Of a stretch of 64,000 nt of DNA, positions 43,991-54,548 are shown piece by piece (position 1 is the first letter of the stretch; every line of letters begins with the position of its first letter). The notes beneath the pieces are model-generated. The model worked only from the letters and a program-made list of their open reading frames with translations. It ran no database searches and was not told the DNA's origin. Source of the stretch: Ignatzschineria sp. F8392 (GTDB taxonomy: Bacteria > Pseudomonadota > Gammaproteobacteria > Cardiobacteriales > Wohlfahrtiimonadaceae); assembly GCF_002252045.1 (NCBI RefSeq), contig NZ_NEFF01000001.1, positions 124,001-188,000 on the forward strand. Direction: 5' to 3'. The position numbers and the translations under genes are program-made.

Positions 43991-46318
43991 TTAATTGAGC
44001 GGGTCAGTTGCACACATCGCGGTTACATTGACGATGCGACGAGCGGTTGCGATATTGGTCACAACGTGTGCCGGTTTCGAGATTCCTGTCAAAATAGGAC
44101 CTACAACAATACTATCGGTAATTGTTCGAACAAAGTTATAGGTAATATTGGCAGAATCGATATTGGCAAAGATGAAGAGATTTGCCTGACCTTGTAGCTC
44201 TGAGTTCGGGAAATATGCATTACGATAACGCTCCCAAATCGCAAGATCGGGTTGCATCTCTCCTTCCACCTCCAGTTCAGGGGCGCTCTCTTTTAAAAGA
44301 TGCAGTGTCTCTTGCATTTTTCGTGAGAATTTCGACTCTCTTGAACCGAAGTTTGAGTGAGAGAGTAGCGCCACTTTAGGCACAATACCAAAACGTTCTA
44401 CTACAGATGCGGCCATCTTTGTGATATCAGCGAGCTCTTGAGCGGTAGGATCTTCATTGACATGAGTATCACAGAAGAAGAGCGGCCCTTTTGGTGACAG
44501 GATTAAGCTAATCGCCGCTGGTTGAGATGTCCCTTCTCGAAGGCCAATTGCATCCACAATATGATGAACGTGGCGATGGTATTGACCTAAAACACCACTG
44601 ATTTGACCATCGATCTCTCCAAGCTCAAGGAGCATTGAAGAGAGTAAGTTCCCTCTTGTCTGCATACGTTGACGAGCAAGTTCCGGCGTAATGCCTTTAC
44701 GCTTCATCAAGCTGTAATATTGCTCTGAACAGCGATCAAGAAGGGGAGGGTTGCGATAATCGATAATTTGAACATAGTCGCTACCAATATCTTTACTGAT
44801 ACTATCTTCTGGCATTAAGACTTTTGTTGGAAGATTAATTCCTAGTTCTTCAATACGTTGTTGAATCACTTTAGGTTGCCCAATGAGGATAGGGTTCGCT
44901 AAGCGATCTTGTTTTACCAGATAAACGGCACGGAGGACTCGTTCATCTTCCCCTTCACAGTAAGCGATCGTGCGTGCATTCTCTTTAGCTTGATTGAAGA
45001 TGGGGCGCATCGCCATATTGGTCTTATTAAAATGTTGACTTAAACGATGTCGATACTCTTCAAAATCCACAATTGGGCGAAGGGCAACGCCTGATTCCAT
45101 TGCCGCTTTTGCAACCGCAATAGGGAGTTCTACAATAAGGCGAGGGTCGAACGGTTTTGGAATAATGTAGTTGCGAGAGAAGCGAAGACTTTCGCCGGGA
45201 TAAGCGTGAAGAACCTCATCTGTTGGCTCTTGGTGAGTTAGATCTGCGATTGCTTTGACACAAGCCATCTTCATCGCTTCATTAATCTCTGTAGCTCCAC
45301 AGTCGAGTGCGCCACGGAAGAGGTAAGGGAAGCAGAGAACATTATTTACCTGATTAGGATAATCGGAGCGACCTGTGGCAATGATTGCATCTTCCCTGAC
45401 AGCGTGAGCAATCTCTGGGCGAATTTCTGGTTCGGGGTTTGCAAGAGCAAAGATGAGCGGATTAGGTGCCATCTTCTCAACCATCTCAGCCTTAAGAACG
45501 CCGGGAGCAGAGAGCCCTAAAAAGACATCCGCCCCTTCAATGACTTCACCTAAAGTCATCTTATCGGTTTGCTGCATAAAGAAGGATTTATACTCATCGA
45601 GCGATTCAGGAGAGCGATGTTGATTAACAACGCCATCTCGGTCAGCAACGGTGATATTCTCTTTCTTTAAACCAAATTGCATTAAAAGATTTAAGCAAGA
45701 GATAGCCGCAGCGCCCGCACCACTACAGACAAGTTTGATCTCTTCAATCTTTTTATCGGCAAGTTTAAGCGCATTTAATACGCCTGCAGCAGTGATGATC
45801 GCCGTTCCATGCTGATCATCATGGAAGACCGGAATATTCATCCGTTTTTTGAGCTCTTGCTCAATATAGAAGCATTCAGGCGCTTTAATATCTTCTAAGT
45901 TAACGCCGCCAAAGGTGGGTTCAAGACTCGCAACAATATCGATAAATTTATCGGGATCTAACTCATCGACTTCAATATCGAAGACATCGATATCGGAGAA
46001 TTTTTTAAAGAGAACCCCTTTTCCTTCCATGACAGGTTTTCCTGCCAATGGGCCAATATTTCCAAGTCCTAATACTGCAGTTCCATTACTAATAACGGCA
46101 ACAAGATTACCTTTAGAGGTGTAATCGAGAGCGGTGAGCGGATCTTTTTGAATCTCTTCGCAAGCGTAGGCAACGCCAGGGGAGTAAGCAAGAGAGAGAT
46201 CCTTTGAGTTGACAAGCGGTTTAGTTGCTTCAACTGAGATTTTTCCAGGTCTAGGCTGGGCATGATAGCGAAGCGCTTCAATTCGAAGATCTTCAGTTTT
46301 ATTATTTGGAGAATCCAT
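43991..46318 (-). CDS. maeB: NADP-dependent malic enzyme with phosphotransacetylase-like domain
   Basis: A 775-residue MaeB. The N-terminal malic enzyme (to about 430) shows [25 protein letters not shown]-like [58 protein letters not shown] and [19 protein letters not shown]. The C-terminal phosphate-acetyltransferase-like domain (about 440-775) shows [14 protein letters not shown] and [19 protein letters not shown], and serves allosteric control by acetyl-CoA in the family. It decarboxylates malate to pyruvate with NADPH formation. Monocistronic. Confidence 0.95.
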   Translation of the reverse strand: MDSPNNKTEDLRIEALRYHAQPRPGKISVEATKPLVNSKDLSLAYSPGVAYACEEIQKDPLTALDYTSKGNLVAVISNGTAVLGLGNIGPLAGKPVMEGKGVLFKKFSDIDVFDIEVDELDPDKFIDIVASLEPTFGGVNLEDIKAPECFYIEQELKKRMNIPVFHDDQHGTAIITAAGVLNALKLADKKIEEIKLVCSGAGAAAISCLNLLMQFGLKKENITVADRDGVVNQHRSPESLDEYKSFFMQQTDKMTLGEVIEGADVFLGLSAPGVLKAEMVEKMAPNPLIFALANPEPEIRPEIAHAVREDAIIATGRSDYPNQVNNVLCFPYLFRGALDCGATEINEAMKMACVKAIADLTHQEPTDEVLHAYPGESLRFSRNYIIPKPFDPRLIVELPIAVAKAAMESGVALRPIVDFEEYRHRLSQHFNKTNMAMRPIFNQAKENARTIAYCEGEDERVLRAVYLVKQDRLANPILIGQPKVIQQRIEELGINLPTKVLMPEDSISKDIGSDYVQIIDYRNPPLLDRCSEQYYSLMKRKGITPELARQRMQTRGNLLSSMLLELGEIDGQISGVLGQYHRHVHHIVDAIGLREGTSQPAAISLILSPKGPLFFCDTHVNEDPTAQELADITKMAASVVERFGIVPKVALLSHSNFGSRESKFSRKMQETLHLLKESAPELEVEGEMQPDLAIWERYRNAYFPNSELQGQANLFIFANIDSANITYNFVRTITDSIVVGPILTGISKPAHVVTNIATARRIVNVTAMCATDPLN

Positions 46319-46820
46319 TGAGATCTATCCTTTATACTGAATTTTGAGTGAATATTAGATACTAACAAGGATTGATCTTCGAATCTACTAGGCTACTCAT
46401 AAAAAAGGGGATCAAACTCAATTTTTACGGAGTTATAGATTTAACTTGTTGATTTTAATCTATTAAAGATCTCTTTTTGCACATAAAAGCTCTCTGTTTG
46501 ATCTTGATATAAAATATAGATTGCAGTTCTATTTATCGCTCTATTGATGGCTCTATTTTAGGTCTGTTCTAGGTCTGTTTTCTTACTATTATCTGATTTT
46601 TAACCATTATTTATTTGATAATGAGCTCGCTATTATATCTCCTCTATAAGTCTGCTATAAGCTTGTTATAAGAATATTAAATAACGATTTTATGGGGACG
46701 ATGGAGATCCTATTTGCTATAATAGAGGGCGATTTAAATTATGGAAAGTGCTTCTAGATATAGCTTTTAAGTAGTGAATCAACAGAGTATTTCCCGACGA
46801 TGTTTGTGGAGGGTTTTATA
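46319..46820. other. 500-bp divergent spacer between maeB and rpoH
   Basis: No gene. Repeated CTCTATT(T/G)AT and AGGTCTGTTCT elements occur near 46535-46580, and CTATAAGTCTGCTATAAGCTTGTTATAAG near 46644. The rpoH promoter candidate is at its right end. Confidence 0.55.
46715..46723 (+). promoter_or_regulatory. Extended -10 promoter candidate for rpoH
   Basis: TGCTATAAT, an extended -10 with a perfect TATAAT; the -35 position reads only GGGACG. It is about 98 bp before the rpoH ATG. Confidence 0.6.
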
Positions 46821-47699
46821 ATGCCAAGTGATGATAAACAGTTAGTACTTCGTGCTAATACTTTTCCGTCTGTCGCCGATGGGCTCGATGCCTATATCAG
46901 TGCGATTGGCGACATCCCCACTCTAACTGCCGAAGAGGAGCAAGCGCTTGCTTATCGATTAATAGAGCATGGTGATCTTAATGCGGCGCAGACACTTGTT
47001 CTATCTCATCTTAAATTTGTAGTTCATATTGCCAAAAACTATACCGGCTATGGCCTTCCTTTGGTGGATCTAATCCAAGAGGGAAATGTTGGTTTGATGA
47101 AAGCGGTTAAACGGTTTGACCCTTCCTACAATGTGCGTCTTATCTCCTTTGCTGTCTATTGGATTAAGTCGGAGATTCATGAGTTTGTTATTCGTAATTG
47201 GCGAATTGTGAAAGTTGCAACTACCAAGGCGCAGCGAAAACTCTTCTTTAATCTCCGCTCTTCAAAAGAGTCCCTTGAATGGCTAACAGATGATGAGGCC
47301 GCTGATATCGCTAAAGAACTCAATGTTAGTAAGGCTGAAGTTAAACGGATGGAGATGCGACTCTTCTCGAATGATTTAGCGTTTGACCTGCCGGTAGGAA
47401 GTAGTGTTGATGATGGTGATTTTAGTCCCTCAGATTGGCTCTCTTCAAATGCATTAGATCCTTCACAGGCTGTTGAGAAAGAGGATTATCAGACGCACAA
47501 TAATGAGAAGCTCAATAATGCGATTGAATCTCTCGATCCGCGTAGTAAAGATATTATTCTTCAACGCTGGATGAGAGATGAGGATGAGGAGCGACCTACT
47601 TTAACCGAGCTTGCTGACAAATATTCAGTATCGGCAGAGCGTATTAGACAGATTGAGAATCAGGCAATGAGTAAAATCAAAGACCTGTTGACGGTATGA
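46821..47699 (+). CDS. rpoH: RNA polymerase heat-shock sigma factor (sigma-32)
   Basis: The 292-residue sigma-70 family factor carries the RpoH box QRKLFFNLR, region 2 VDLIQEGNVGLMKAVKRFDP, SFAVYWIKSEIHEFVIRNWR, and region 4 LTELADKYSVSAERIRQIEN. It directs heat-shock genes. The start is ATG 46821, 7 bp after the strong site GGAGGG; the ATG at 46800 overlaps that site's upstream side and has none of its own. A terminator follows before diaA. Confidence 0.95.
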   Translation: MPSDDKQLVLRANTFPSVADGLDAYISAIGDIPTLTAEEEQALAYRLIEHGDLNAAQTLVLSHLKFVVHIAKNYTGYGLPLVDLIQEGNVGLMKAVKRFDPSYNVRLISFAVYWIKSEIHEFVIRNWRIVKVATTKAQRKLFFNLRSSKESLEWLTDDEAADIAKELNVSKAEVKRMEMRLFSNDLAFDLPVGSSVDDGDFSPSDWLSSNALDPSQAVEKEDYQTHNNEKLNNAIESLDPRSKDIILQRWMRDEDEERPTLTELADKYSVSAERIRQIENQAMSKIKDLLTV

Positions 47700-47722
47700 T
47701 AACGTGCTCAATGTTCGTAAAG

Positions 47723-47752
47723 GACTCAGATTATTGATCTGGGTCTTTTCTA
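47723..47752 (+). terminator. Terminator of rpoH
   Basis: GACTCAGAT/ATCTGGGTC stem (one T-G pair) with a 5-nt loop, followed by TTTTC. It sits just before the diaA ATG at 47770. Confidence 0.8.
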
Positions 47753-47769
47753 TTATGGAGTGATATAAA

Positions 47770-48339
47770 ATGAGAGCAATTAGAGAGATTAAAGAGAGTA
47801 TTCAGGTCAAAGAGTTAGCGTTAGAGACAATGCCGGAGATGATCGAATCGACGGGTGAATTGATGCTTGATGCGCTCAAAGCCGGCAAAAAGGTTCTAAT
47901 TTGTGGTAATGGGGGGTCAGCTGCTGATGCACAACATTTTGCGGCAGAATTGATCAATCGCTTTGAGGTTGAACGCGCTCCTTTGCCGGCAATTGCCTTA
48001 ACTACCGATAGTTCAAATTTAACCTCCATTGCCAATGACTATAGTTATGATGAGGTTTTTGCTAAGCAGGTGATGGCGCTTGGACAGGCTGGCGATATTT
48101 TGATTGCGATTAGCACGAGTGGTAATTCAAAGAGCATTAACCGTGCCGTAGAGGAAGCGCTTAAGAAAGGGATGATTGTATTGGGATTGACGGGGGAGAA
48201 AGGGGGAGAGATGGCAATGATCGAGAGTCCCAATCTTCATCTTGTTAAAGCACCGAGCCCAAGAACAGCAAGAGTTCAAGAGGTTCATATTCTTGTGATT
48301 CATATTTGGTGTGGAATGATCGATGCCGCTTATCGCTAA
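47770..48339 (+). CDS. diaA: SIS-domain protein: DiaA / phosphoheptose isomerase GmhA
   Basis: A 189-residue single SIS domain with [57 protein letters not shown] and the final [16 protein letters not shown]. The glutamate (AAEL) and histidine (VIHI) that GmhA uses to isomerise sedoheptulose 7-phosphate are present. Synteny with dolP favours DiaA, the DnaA-binding replication initiator factor of E. coli; in many gammaproteobacteria one protein fills the GmhA name. Both roles stay open. The preceding terminator separates it from rpoH. Confidence 0.82.
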   Translation: MRAIREIKESIQVKELALETMPEMIESTGELMLDALKAGKKVLICGNGGSAADAQHFAAELINRFEVERAPLPAIALTTDSSNLTSIANDYSYDEVFAKQVMALGQAGDILIAISTSGNSKSINRAVEEALKKGMIVLGLTGEKGGEMAMIESPNLHLVKAPSPRTARVQEVHILVIHIWCGMIDAAYR

Positions 48340-48518
48340 GCATTCCTCCAAACGGTTAAGAGGATGAGAGTAATAGTTTTAAGTATGGTTTGAAGGTGTA
48401 ATTTTTCAATCGAGTCAACCTTTAGGAAGCTAATTTCAAGAGGATAGGGCGAAGAGTTACAGCTGAAAATTAAAAATTTAATTGATTAAAGATGGCATAA
48501 GTCATAGGAGAGAAGCGG

Positions 48519-49118
48519 ATGTTAAGACGATTCCTATTATTGAGTAGTTTTGTAATGTTGCTTTCAGCATGTGTTCCGGCATTTATCGTCGGCGGTGTTG
48601 GCGCAACAGCTGCAGGTATTAATGATCGCCGAACCGCTGGGCAGATCGTAGAAGATAATGCGATCACAGTGAAGGTGCAAAATATGATCAGTCAACTTCC
48701 TGAACGAGGTCTTGCGCATATTAGTATCCTCAGTTATAACGGCACTGTCCTTATTTTAGGAGAGGTCCCTAACCATCAATTAGGTTTAGAGGTGGAAGAA
48801 GCGGTACGTAAAACTGAACATGTTAAGAGCGTTCATAATGAGCTGATTGTGGCGCCGGAAGCATCTCTCGCAAGTATTGCAGCAGACTCTATGTTGACTG
48901 CTAAAGTGAAGACTGCACTTGCAACAGATATTAAGCTGAAAGGCTTTAATGCTGGAAATGTGAAGGTGATGACCTCAAGACGAAAGGTCTATTTAATGGG
49001 GATCGTAAATGAGGCAGAAGCTCGTGAAGCGATCGAGATTACTCGTCATGTTGCCGGCGTTGAAGAGGTTGTTCCTTTCTTCGATATCGTGAATCGACAG
49101 TTCCACAATATCAATTAA
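48519..49118 (+). CDS. dolP: BON-domain outer-membrane lipoprotein DolP
   Basis: A 199-residue lipoprotein: signal LLLSSFVMLLSAC with lipidated Cys18, then a glycine-rich VGGVGATAAGINDRRTAGQI and two BON domains (about 45-115 and 120-190). DolP (YraP) binds anionic phospholipid at division sites and supports outer-membrane integrity. It follows diaA by 179 bp, the same order as E. coli diaA-dolP. Confidence 0.92.
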   Translation: MLRRFLLLSSFVMLLSACVPAFIVGGVGATAAGINDRRTAGQIVEDNAITVKVQNMISQLPERGLAHISILSYNGTVLILGEVPNHQLGLEVEEAVRKTEHVKSVHNELIVAPEASLASIAADSMLTAKVKTALATDIKLKGFNAGNVKVMTSRRKVYLMGIVNEAEAREAIEITRHVAGVEEVVPFFDIVNRQFHNIN

Positions 49119-49317
49119 GAATTTTATATATTAAGATGGTTGTGCTAGGCGGGCTATTTTTAAAGTTAACTGCCTAGCTATGAGATAGTTTCAGAATTGA
49201 TACTTTTAATAAGTTTTTAAACCATATTTTAAGTATGAGTTTCAATTAGATGTTTGAAGTAGCTATTTAGAATAGATATTTGAAATAGATATTTCGAGAT
49301 GAAAAGGAATAGTAAAG

Positions 49318-50673
49318 ATGACTAAAAAATATGATGCAATTGTAATTGGTGGTGGCTCTGGTGGACTCTCCTATGCAGAAAGAGCTGCAAGCTACGGAGT
49401 TAAATGTCTCTTAATTGAAAAAGATAAGTTAGGTGGAACCTGTGTGAATGTCGGTTGTGTTCCTAAAAAAGTGATGTGGAATGCGGCGAATATTGCTCAT
49501 ATGTTTGATGATGCTAAAGGTTATGGTTTTACATTTGGTGAACCACAATTTTCTTGGAGCCATTTAAAAGAGAAGCGTGATCAATATATTAAGAATATTG
49601 TTACTTGGTATAACAACAGTTATATGCCAGATGCCGGCGTTGATGTAATTCATGGCGCGGCTAAATTTGTTGATAACAAGACAGTCGAAGTGAATGGTGA
49701 GCATTTTACGGCAGATAAAATTGTAATCTCAACAGGTGGTTATCCATTAGTACCTGAAACAGAAGGGGCAGAGTATGGGATTACTTCAGATCAATTTTTT
49801 GATCTTGAAGAGGCACCTAAGCGTGTTGTTGTTGTAGGTGCCGGCTATATTGCGGTGGAATTAGCACAGCTTCTTTCAGCGTTAGGTAGTAAGGTGGATC
49901 TCCTCTGTCGTGGTGAGATGGTTTTACGTCACTTTGATAGCTATGTTACAGAGCATCTTAAAGAGGTTTTAGAGGGTGATGAGAATTTAACGCTCCATAC
50001 ACACTCCAATGTACAACGTGTTGAAAAGAGAGAAGATGGCTCTTTAGTGGTTATCACAGAGAAGGAATCGATCGAGACAGATCTTCTTGTCTGGGCAATT
50101 GGTCGTGGTTACAACACCCATAATATTGGGCTTGAAAATACAGATCTTAAGGTTAATGAAGATGGCACGATCAGTGTCAATAAGTATCAAGAGAGTGAAG
50201 TGCCGGGGATCTATGTGTTAGGGGATATCATTGGTGGAAAATTCCAATTAACACCGGTTGCGATTGCCGCAGGACGTCGTCTTGCTGATAGGTTGCATAA
50301 TGGGATGGAAGGCCGTCATCTTGAGTATAAAGATATTCCGAGTATCGTCTTCTCCCACCCACCAATCGGTACAACGGGTTTAACAGAGAAAGAGGCCGCA
50401 GCTGAGTATGGTGAAGATGCTGTAAAATGTTATACCGCCTCTTTTACCTCTATGTACTCCAACTTTAGTACAAAACCTGTGAAGACTGCGATGAAGATGG
50501 TCACTGTTGGAGAAGATGAGAAGATCGTAGGAATTCACCTAATCGGGCCAACTGTCGATGAGATGTTGCAAGGCTTCGCTGTTGCAGTGAAGATGGGTGC
50601 GCATAAGCGAGATTTCGATGATACCGTTGCACTTCATCCAACAGCTGCCGAAGAATTGGTGACGATGCGTTAA
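49318..50673 (+). CDS. gor: Glutathione reductase
   Basis: NADPH-dependent reduction of glutathione disulfide. The 451-residue flavoprotein has the FAD motif [20 protein letters not shown], redox cysteines in [17 protein letters not shown] (Cys42 and Cys47), the NADPH motif [28 protein letters not shown], and the dimer-domain LHPTAAEEL. Arg in [12 protein letters not shown] fits NADPH rather than NADH. It precedes pit by 36 bp, perhaps one unit. Confidence 0.95.
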   Translation: MTKKYDAIVIGGGSGGLSYAERAASYGVKCLLIEKDKLGGTCVNVGCVPKKVMWNAANIAHMFDDAKGYGFTFGEPQFSWSHLKEKRDQYIKNIVTWYNNSYMPDAGVDVIHGAAKFVDNKTVEVNGEHFTADKIVISTGGYPLVPETEGAEYGITSDQFFDLEEAPKRVVVVGAGYIAVELAQLLSALGSKVDLLCRGEMVLRHFDSYVTEHLKEVLEGDENLTLHTHSNVQRVEKREDGSLVVITEKESIETDLLVWAIGRGYNTHNIGLENTDLKVNEDGTISVNKYQESEVPGIYVLGDIIGGKFQLTPVAIAAGRRLADRLHNGMEGRHLEYKDIPSIVFSHPPIGTTGLTEKEAAAEYGEDAVKCYTASFTSMYSNFSTKPVKTAMKMVTVGEDEKIVGIHLIGPTVDEMLQGFAVAVKMGAHKRDFDDTVALHPTAAEELVTMR

Positions 50674-50709
50674 CAGCTTATATTCAGTCTAAATAAGAGT
50701 AGAAACAGA

Positions 50710-52179
50710 ATGTTAGAATTTTTTCAGAGTATCGATATTATTGTGCTATTAACGCTCGTCCTATCTGTAGGATTAGTTTTAGCTTTTGAGTTTGTAAATG
50801 GGTTTCATGATACGGCCAATGCCGTGGCGACAGTGATCTATACTAAGTCACTTAAACCCCGCTTAGCGGTCTTTTTATCCGGGATATTTAACTTTTTAGG
50901 GGTTCTGTTAGGAGGTCTAGGAGTTGCTTACGCTATTGTTAACCTTCTACCGATGGATCTCTTAGCAAATGCCAATTCAACGAAAGGGTTGGTGATGGTC
51001 GTCTCCCTTTTAGTTGCGGCGCTCATCTGGAACCTAGGGACTTGGTATTTTGGAATCCCTGCGTCAAGCTCACATACTCTCATTGGCTCTATTTTAGGGG
51101 TGGGATTAGCCAATGCGCTTTTAACAGATCACTCACTAGTCGATGGTGTTAACTGGGATAAAGCTGTTGGAGTCTTTGAATCGCTCCTCTTCTCCCCTTT
51201 TATTGGGGCAGGGCTAGCGGGTCTACTTCTGTTACTACTCTTACGTTTTCTACCTAAAAGCTATATTCATAAAACACCTTATCAACGCCATGTGTTAGAT
51301 AAGAAGAAGAAACCGCCTTTTTGGCCTCGCTTCTGGTTAGTCACCTCAGCGATGGGAATGAGTTATGCTCATGGTCAGAATGATGGTCAGAAAGGGATTG
51401 GTCTTGTGATGTTGGTACTCTTTAGTGTTGTGCCGGCACAATTTGTACTTAATCTTAATTCGAGTGTATTTGAGATTGAGCAGACACGTGTCGCAGCTCA
51501 ACAGATGGTCAGTTACTATGATGCCAATCAAGAGGTGTTAGATAGGCTCTATCCTAAGAGTGACCATGCATTAAGTGATGGCCTCTTTAGTTGTGAATAT
51601 AGTGAGATGAAGCAACATTCTGAAAAATTGATTTCACTGCTTAATGGTATCGATACCTATGATCGTTTAACAACAGATGAACGTTGGGCGGTACGCAATG
51701 AGGTTATGTGTCTTGCTAGTATCGCAAAGACATTAGAGTCGCAAGATGCATTGCCAGAGTCTTATCGTAAATCATATAAAGCAATTGGCAAAGATCTGAC
51801 AAAAACAACGGAATACGCGCCTTTCTGGGTCATTGTAGCAGTAGCGCTTGCACTTGGAATGGGGACTATGATTGGTTGGAAACGAGTTGTTGATACTGTG
51901 GGTGGTAAGATTGGAAAGAAAGATATGACTTATGCGCAAGGAATGAGTGCACAGATTGTTTCAGGAATTGCGATTGCTTCTGCAAGTCATTTTGGTTTTC
52001 CTGTCTCGACAACCCATATTTTATCGAGCTCTGTTGCCGGAACCATGATTGCTAATAAATCGGGCTTGCAGAAATCGACTGTTAAAAATATTCTTTTAGC
52101 TTGGATCTTAACGCTGCCGGTCTCCACAGGGCTTGCGTTTGGACTCTATTTCCTCGGAACATGGTTATTTGTAAGTTAA
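50710..52179 (+). CDS. pit: Low-affinity inorganic phosphate transporter (Pit)
   Basis: Proton-coupled metal-phosphate symporter of 489 residues. The duplicated Pit signatures are VNGFHDTANAVATVIYTKSL, PASSSHTLIGSILGVGLAN, SYAHGQNDGQKGIGLV and FGFPVSTTHILSSSVAGTM. About ten helices with a large soluble loop in the middle (about 255-370), as in PitA. It lies between gor and tsaC, with tsaC starting one base after its stop. Confidence 0.94.
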   Translation: MLEFFQSIDIIVLLTLVLSVGLVLAFEFVNGFHDTANAVATVIYTKSLKPRLAVFLSGIFNFLGVLLGGLGVAYAIVNLLPMDLLANANSTKGLVMVVSLLVAALIWNLGTWYFGIPASSSHTLIGSILGVGLANALLTDHSLVDGVNWDKAVGVFESLLFSPFIGAGLAGLLLLLLLRFLPKSYIHKTPYQRHVLDKKKKPPFWPRFWLVTSAMGMSYAHGQNDGQKGIGLVMLVLFSVVPAQFVLNLNSSVFEIEQTRVAAQQMVSYYDANQEVLDRLYPKSDHALSDGLFSCEYSEMKQHSEKLISLLNGIDTYDRLTTDERWAVRNEVMCLASIAKTLESQDALPESYRKSYKAIGKDLTKTTEYAPFWVIVAVALALGMGTMIGWKRVVDTVGGKIGKKDMTYAQGMSAQIVSGIAIASASHFGFPVSTTHILSSSVAGTMIANKSGLQKSTVKNILLAWILTLPVSTGLAFGLYFLGTWLFVS

Positions 52180-52180
52180 G

Positions 52181-52753
52181 ATGAGCGCTAAAATGAAATT
52201 ATTAACATATCAAGAAGCGGCTGACGCACTGCTGCGTGGCGAAGTGATTGCCTATCCTACCGAGGGGGTTTATGGCTTTGCTGCAGATGCAATGAATAGG
52301 GCAGCGGTAGAAAAATTATTACAGATGAAAGTACGTTCAGTTTCGAAAGGCTTTATTGTGATGGGCGCGTCATTAGCCCATCTCTCGCCTTTGATTGAAC
52401 CTTTAGAGGCAGAAGAGGCGCGCCACCTCTTAGAAGAGTTGAGAGGGGGATATCGTTATACTTGGATTGTGCCGGCAAAAGAGAGTTGCCCTCACTATCT
52501 TCGTGGCGAATTTCCTACATTAGCGATTCGAGTGACAAATCATCCTGATGCATTAGCCTTATGTGAGAAGATGCCGGTGGGGGTTGTTTCAACGAGTGCT
52601 AATCTTCATAAAGAAGCACCCTTAGAGAGTGCAGAGGAGATCTATCAGCTCTTTGGGGATCAGATTGCAGGGGTAATGGAGGGCGAGGTGGGTTCGCTCT
52701 CCTCTCCAACACGAATTGTGCATCTTAAAAGTGGAGAGATTATCCGATCTTAA
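52181..52753 (+). CDS. tsaC: Threonylcarbamoyl-AMP synthase
   Basis: TsaC (YrdC) makes threonylcarbamoyl-AMP from threonine, bicarbonate and ATP, the first step to t6A37 in ANN-decoding tRNAs. The 190-residue single domain has VIAYPTEGVYGFAADAMN, the KVRSVSKGFIVMGAS loop (KxR-x-S/K region), FPTLAIRVTNHPDALALCEK and PVGVVSTSANLHKEAPLES. It starts one base after the pit stop; a second ATG four codons on is possible. Confidence 0.93.
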   Translation: MSAKMKLLTYQEAADALLRGEVIAYPTEGVYGFAADAMNRAAVEKLLQMKVRSVSKGFIVMGASLAHLSPLIEPLEAEEARHLLEELRGGYRYTWIVPAKESCPHYLRGEFPTLAIRVTNHPDALALCEKMPVGVVSTSANLHKEAPLESAEEIYQLFGDQIAGVMEGEVGSLSSPTRIVHLKSGEIIRS

Positions 52754-52814
52754 TTCTTAATTAATATTTAATATTTTAATTAATGCTGTCATTGAGGCAT
52801 CGATAGAGAAGAAA

Positions 52815-52847
52815 CAAAAAAACCTGCATCGAAATGCAGGTTTTTTA
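52815..52847. terminator. Bidirectional terminator between tsaC and rpsT
   Basis: A-run, AACCTGCAT-CGAA-ATGCAGG, then T6. It works on both strands between these convergent genes. Confidence 0.9.
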
Positions 52848-52979
52848 TTGATCTTTTTAGTCTTATTGAATCTTATCGGGTTTTAATCTAAGAAGAGGGA
52901 GGGGTGATTAATGCAATAGCTTTAATTGCTTTAAACCTCTTTAGGCCTCTATTTATAATCTTAAATTTAACTCTTAAGA

Positions 52980-53246
52980 TTAAGCCGCAAGCGCTTTGAT
53001 TTGTGCGTTAAGACGGCTAAGAAGACGTGATACTTTGTTCTTATGAATAAGACCACGTTTTACAGAGCGATCAAGTGCGCTTTGCGCTTTACCAAAAGCT
53101 TTAACTGCTTCTTCGCGGTTATTTGCTTTGATAGCATTGATCGTTTTTTTCACGTAAGTTCTAGTCATTGAACGGTATGATGCGTTAGCTGCGTTGTGCT
53201 TTTCAGCTTGACGAACGCGTTTTCTTGCTTGTGCTGTATTTGCCAA
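52980..53246 (-). CDS. rpsT: 30S ribosomal protein S20
   Basis: A basic 88-residue S20: MANTAQARKRVRQAEKHNAA, TYVKKTINAIKANN, and KGLIHKNKVSRLLSRLNAQI. It binds 16S rRNA. Monocistronic, with a candidate promoter in the spacer after metQ. Confidence 0.98.
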   Translation of the reverse strand: MANTAQARKRVRQAEKHNAANASYRSMTRTYVKKTINAIKANNREEAVKAFGKAQSALDRSVKRGLIHKNKVSRLLSRLNAQIKALAA

Positions 53247-53331
53247 GGTTTTACTCCACTTTAAAAATTTAGAATTTATAACATATTATTGCGCCGAATA
53301 TCGACGCAATCAAATTTGTAATAATCACATA

Positions 53332-53359
53332 TGATTAACTTTTTTCTCTCTTTTGTCAA
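53332..53359 (-). promoter_or_regulatory. Candidate rpsT promoter
   Basis: On the minus strand a perfect TTGACA (53359-53354) is followed after 16 bp by TAATCA (53337-53332), about 85 bp before the rpsT ATG. Confidence 0.6.
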
Positions 53360-53438
53360 TCAAATGTCGCGAAAGTTTCAGCATTATCCCTGCGGTTAGC
53401 CTCACCGCTTGTTATTCAATCGGCGATTGAAAGAGAGA

Positions 53439-54218
53439 TTAGAATGCTGGAACAATACTTCCTTGATACTTCTCATTGATAAAGTCGCGAACTTCATCGG
53501 TGGTGATGACCTCAATTAATGCTTTGATGCGAGGATCATCGCTATTTTCAGGTAAAATTGCAATGATGTTGGCATAAGGAGATTCAGCGCCTTCAATAAA
53601 GAGAGAATCTTTAATTGGATTTAAACCTGCTTCTAATGCAAAGTTAGTATTAATGAGTGCAAGATCTACCTCATCGAGGGTTCTTGCGAGCATGGGCGCT
53701 TCAAGTTCTACAAATTGAAGTTTGTGAGGATTCTCTTTGATATCGAAGACCGTTGAAAGAATGTTGTCAGGATTCGTGAGGGTAATGATCCCTTCATTAT
53801 GGAGTAGAAGTAACGCTCGCCCACCATTTGCAGGATCATTTGGAATGCTCACCTTCGCCCCCTCTTTTAGGTCACCTTTCTCTTTAATCTTCTGTGAGTA
53901 GGCAGCAATAGGCTCAACATGGATCGCTGGATCTAACGCAATGATATTGAGTTGGTGATTTTTATTGAACTCTTCTAAATAGGGAAAGTGTTGGAAGAAG
54001 TTTGCATCCGCTTCTTTCTCATCGACCATTAAGTTAGGAAGGACATAATCGGTGACAACAACGATGTCGAGATCGATCTCTTTCTTCGCTAATTGTGGTT
54101 CAATAAACTCTAAAATCTCCGCATGGGGAACAGGTGTTGCTACAACCTTAAGTTTTTCTGCTGAAAAGCCAATAAATGGTGTTAATGAGAGTGCTGTGAC
54201 AAGTGCTAATTTACGCAT
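53439..54218 (-). CDS. metQ: MetQ-like substrate-binding protein without lipobox
   Basis: NlpA/MetQ-family binding protein, 259 residues: VVATPVPHAEILEFIEPQLA, DYVLPNLMVDEKEADANFFQ, FPYLEEFN, VSIPNDPANGGRALLLLH and VDLALINTNFALEAGLNP. I start at MRKLALVTAL (54218). The signal TALSLTPFIGFSA then lacks the lipobox cysteine that most MetQ proteins have, and the longer frame (to 54296) adds no Cys either. The protein should be soluble in the periplasm. It is separated from metNI by ddh and its terminator, so it is its own unit. The ligand is probably methionine but could differ. Confidence 0.87.
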   Translation of the reverse strand: MRKLALVTALSLTPFIGFSAEKLKVVATPVPHAEILEFIEPQLAKKEIDLDIVVVTDYVLPNLMVDEKEADANFFQHFPYLEEFNKNHQLNIIALDPAIHVEPIAAYSQKIKEKGDLKEGAKVSIPNDPANGGRALLLLHNEGIITLTNPDNILSTVFDIKENPHKLQFVELEAPMLARTLDEVDLALINTNFALEAGLNPIKDSLFIEGAESPYANIIAILPENSDDPRIKALIEVITTDEVRDFINEKYQGSIVPAF

Positions 54219-54548
54219 AATGAATTTTCCTTTTATCAAAAATGGGGAATCGAGCCCCGACTTAATAGGTATATCGATCTTTAAGATTGAAATCAACTCT
54301 TTTAATGGAATTTTTATGGAATTTTAATGGAGAGTTTCTCGTGATGTTATTGTCAATCAACAGTAAATTTAGACAGTGGTTTGAAATAGTGAATTTAAGG
54401 AGAACGTTTAAACAGGATATTGAGGATATTGAAGCGATTTTCATTGCGATAAAAAGAGAGCGGTACCTGATTTCGATACCGCTCTATTTACGCTTACTAT
54501 ATTCTTATTATGTCCTATTACGATGTCCTATTATGTTTTCATCTATCT
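54219..54548. other. 330-bp spacer between ddh and metQ
   Basis: Holds the ddh terminator at its right end (listed separately), an AATTTTTATGGAATTTTAATGG repeat near 54309 and AT-rich sequence that must contain the metQ promoter. No gene is seen on either strand. Confidence 0.55.
54451..54485 (-). terminator. Terminator of ddh
   Basis: Minus strand: AGAGCGGTA/TACCGCTCT 9-bp stem, 11-nt loop, then CTTTTTATC. It separates ddh from metQ. Confidence 0.85.
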
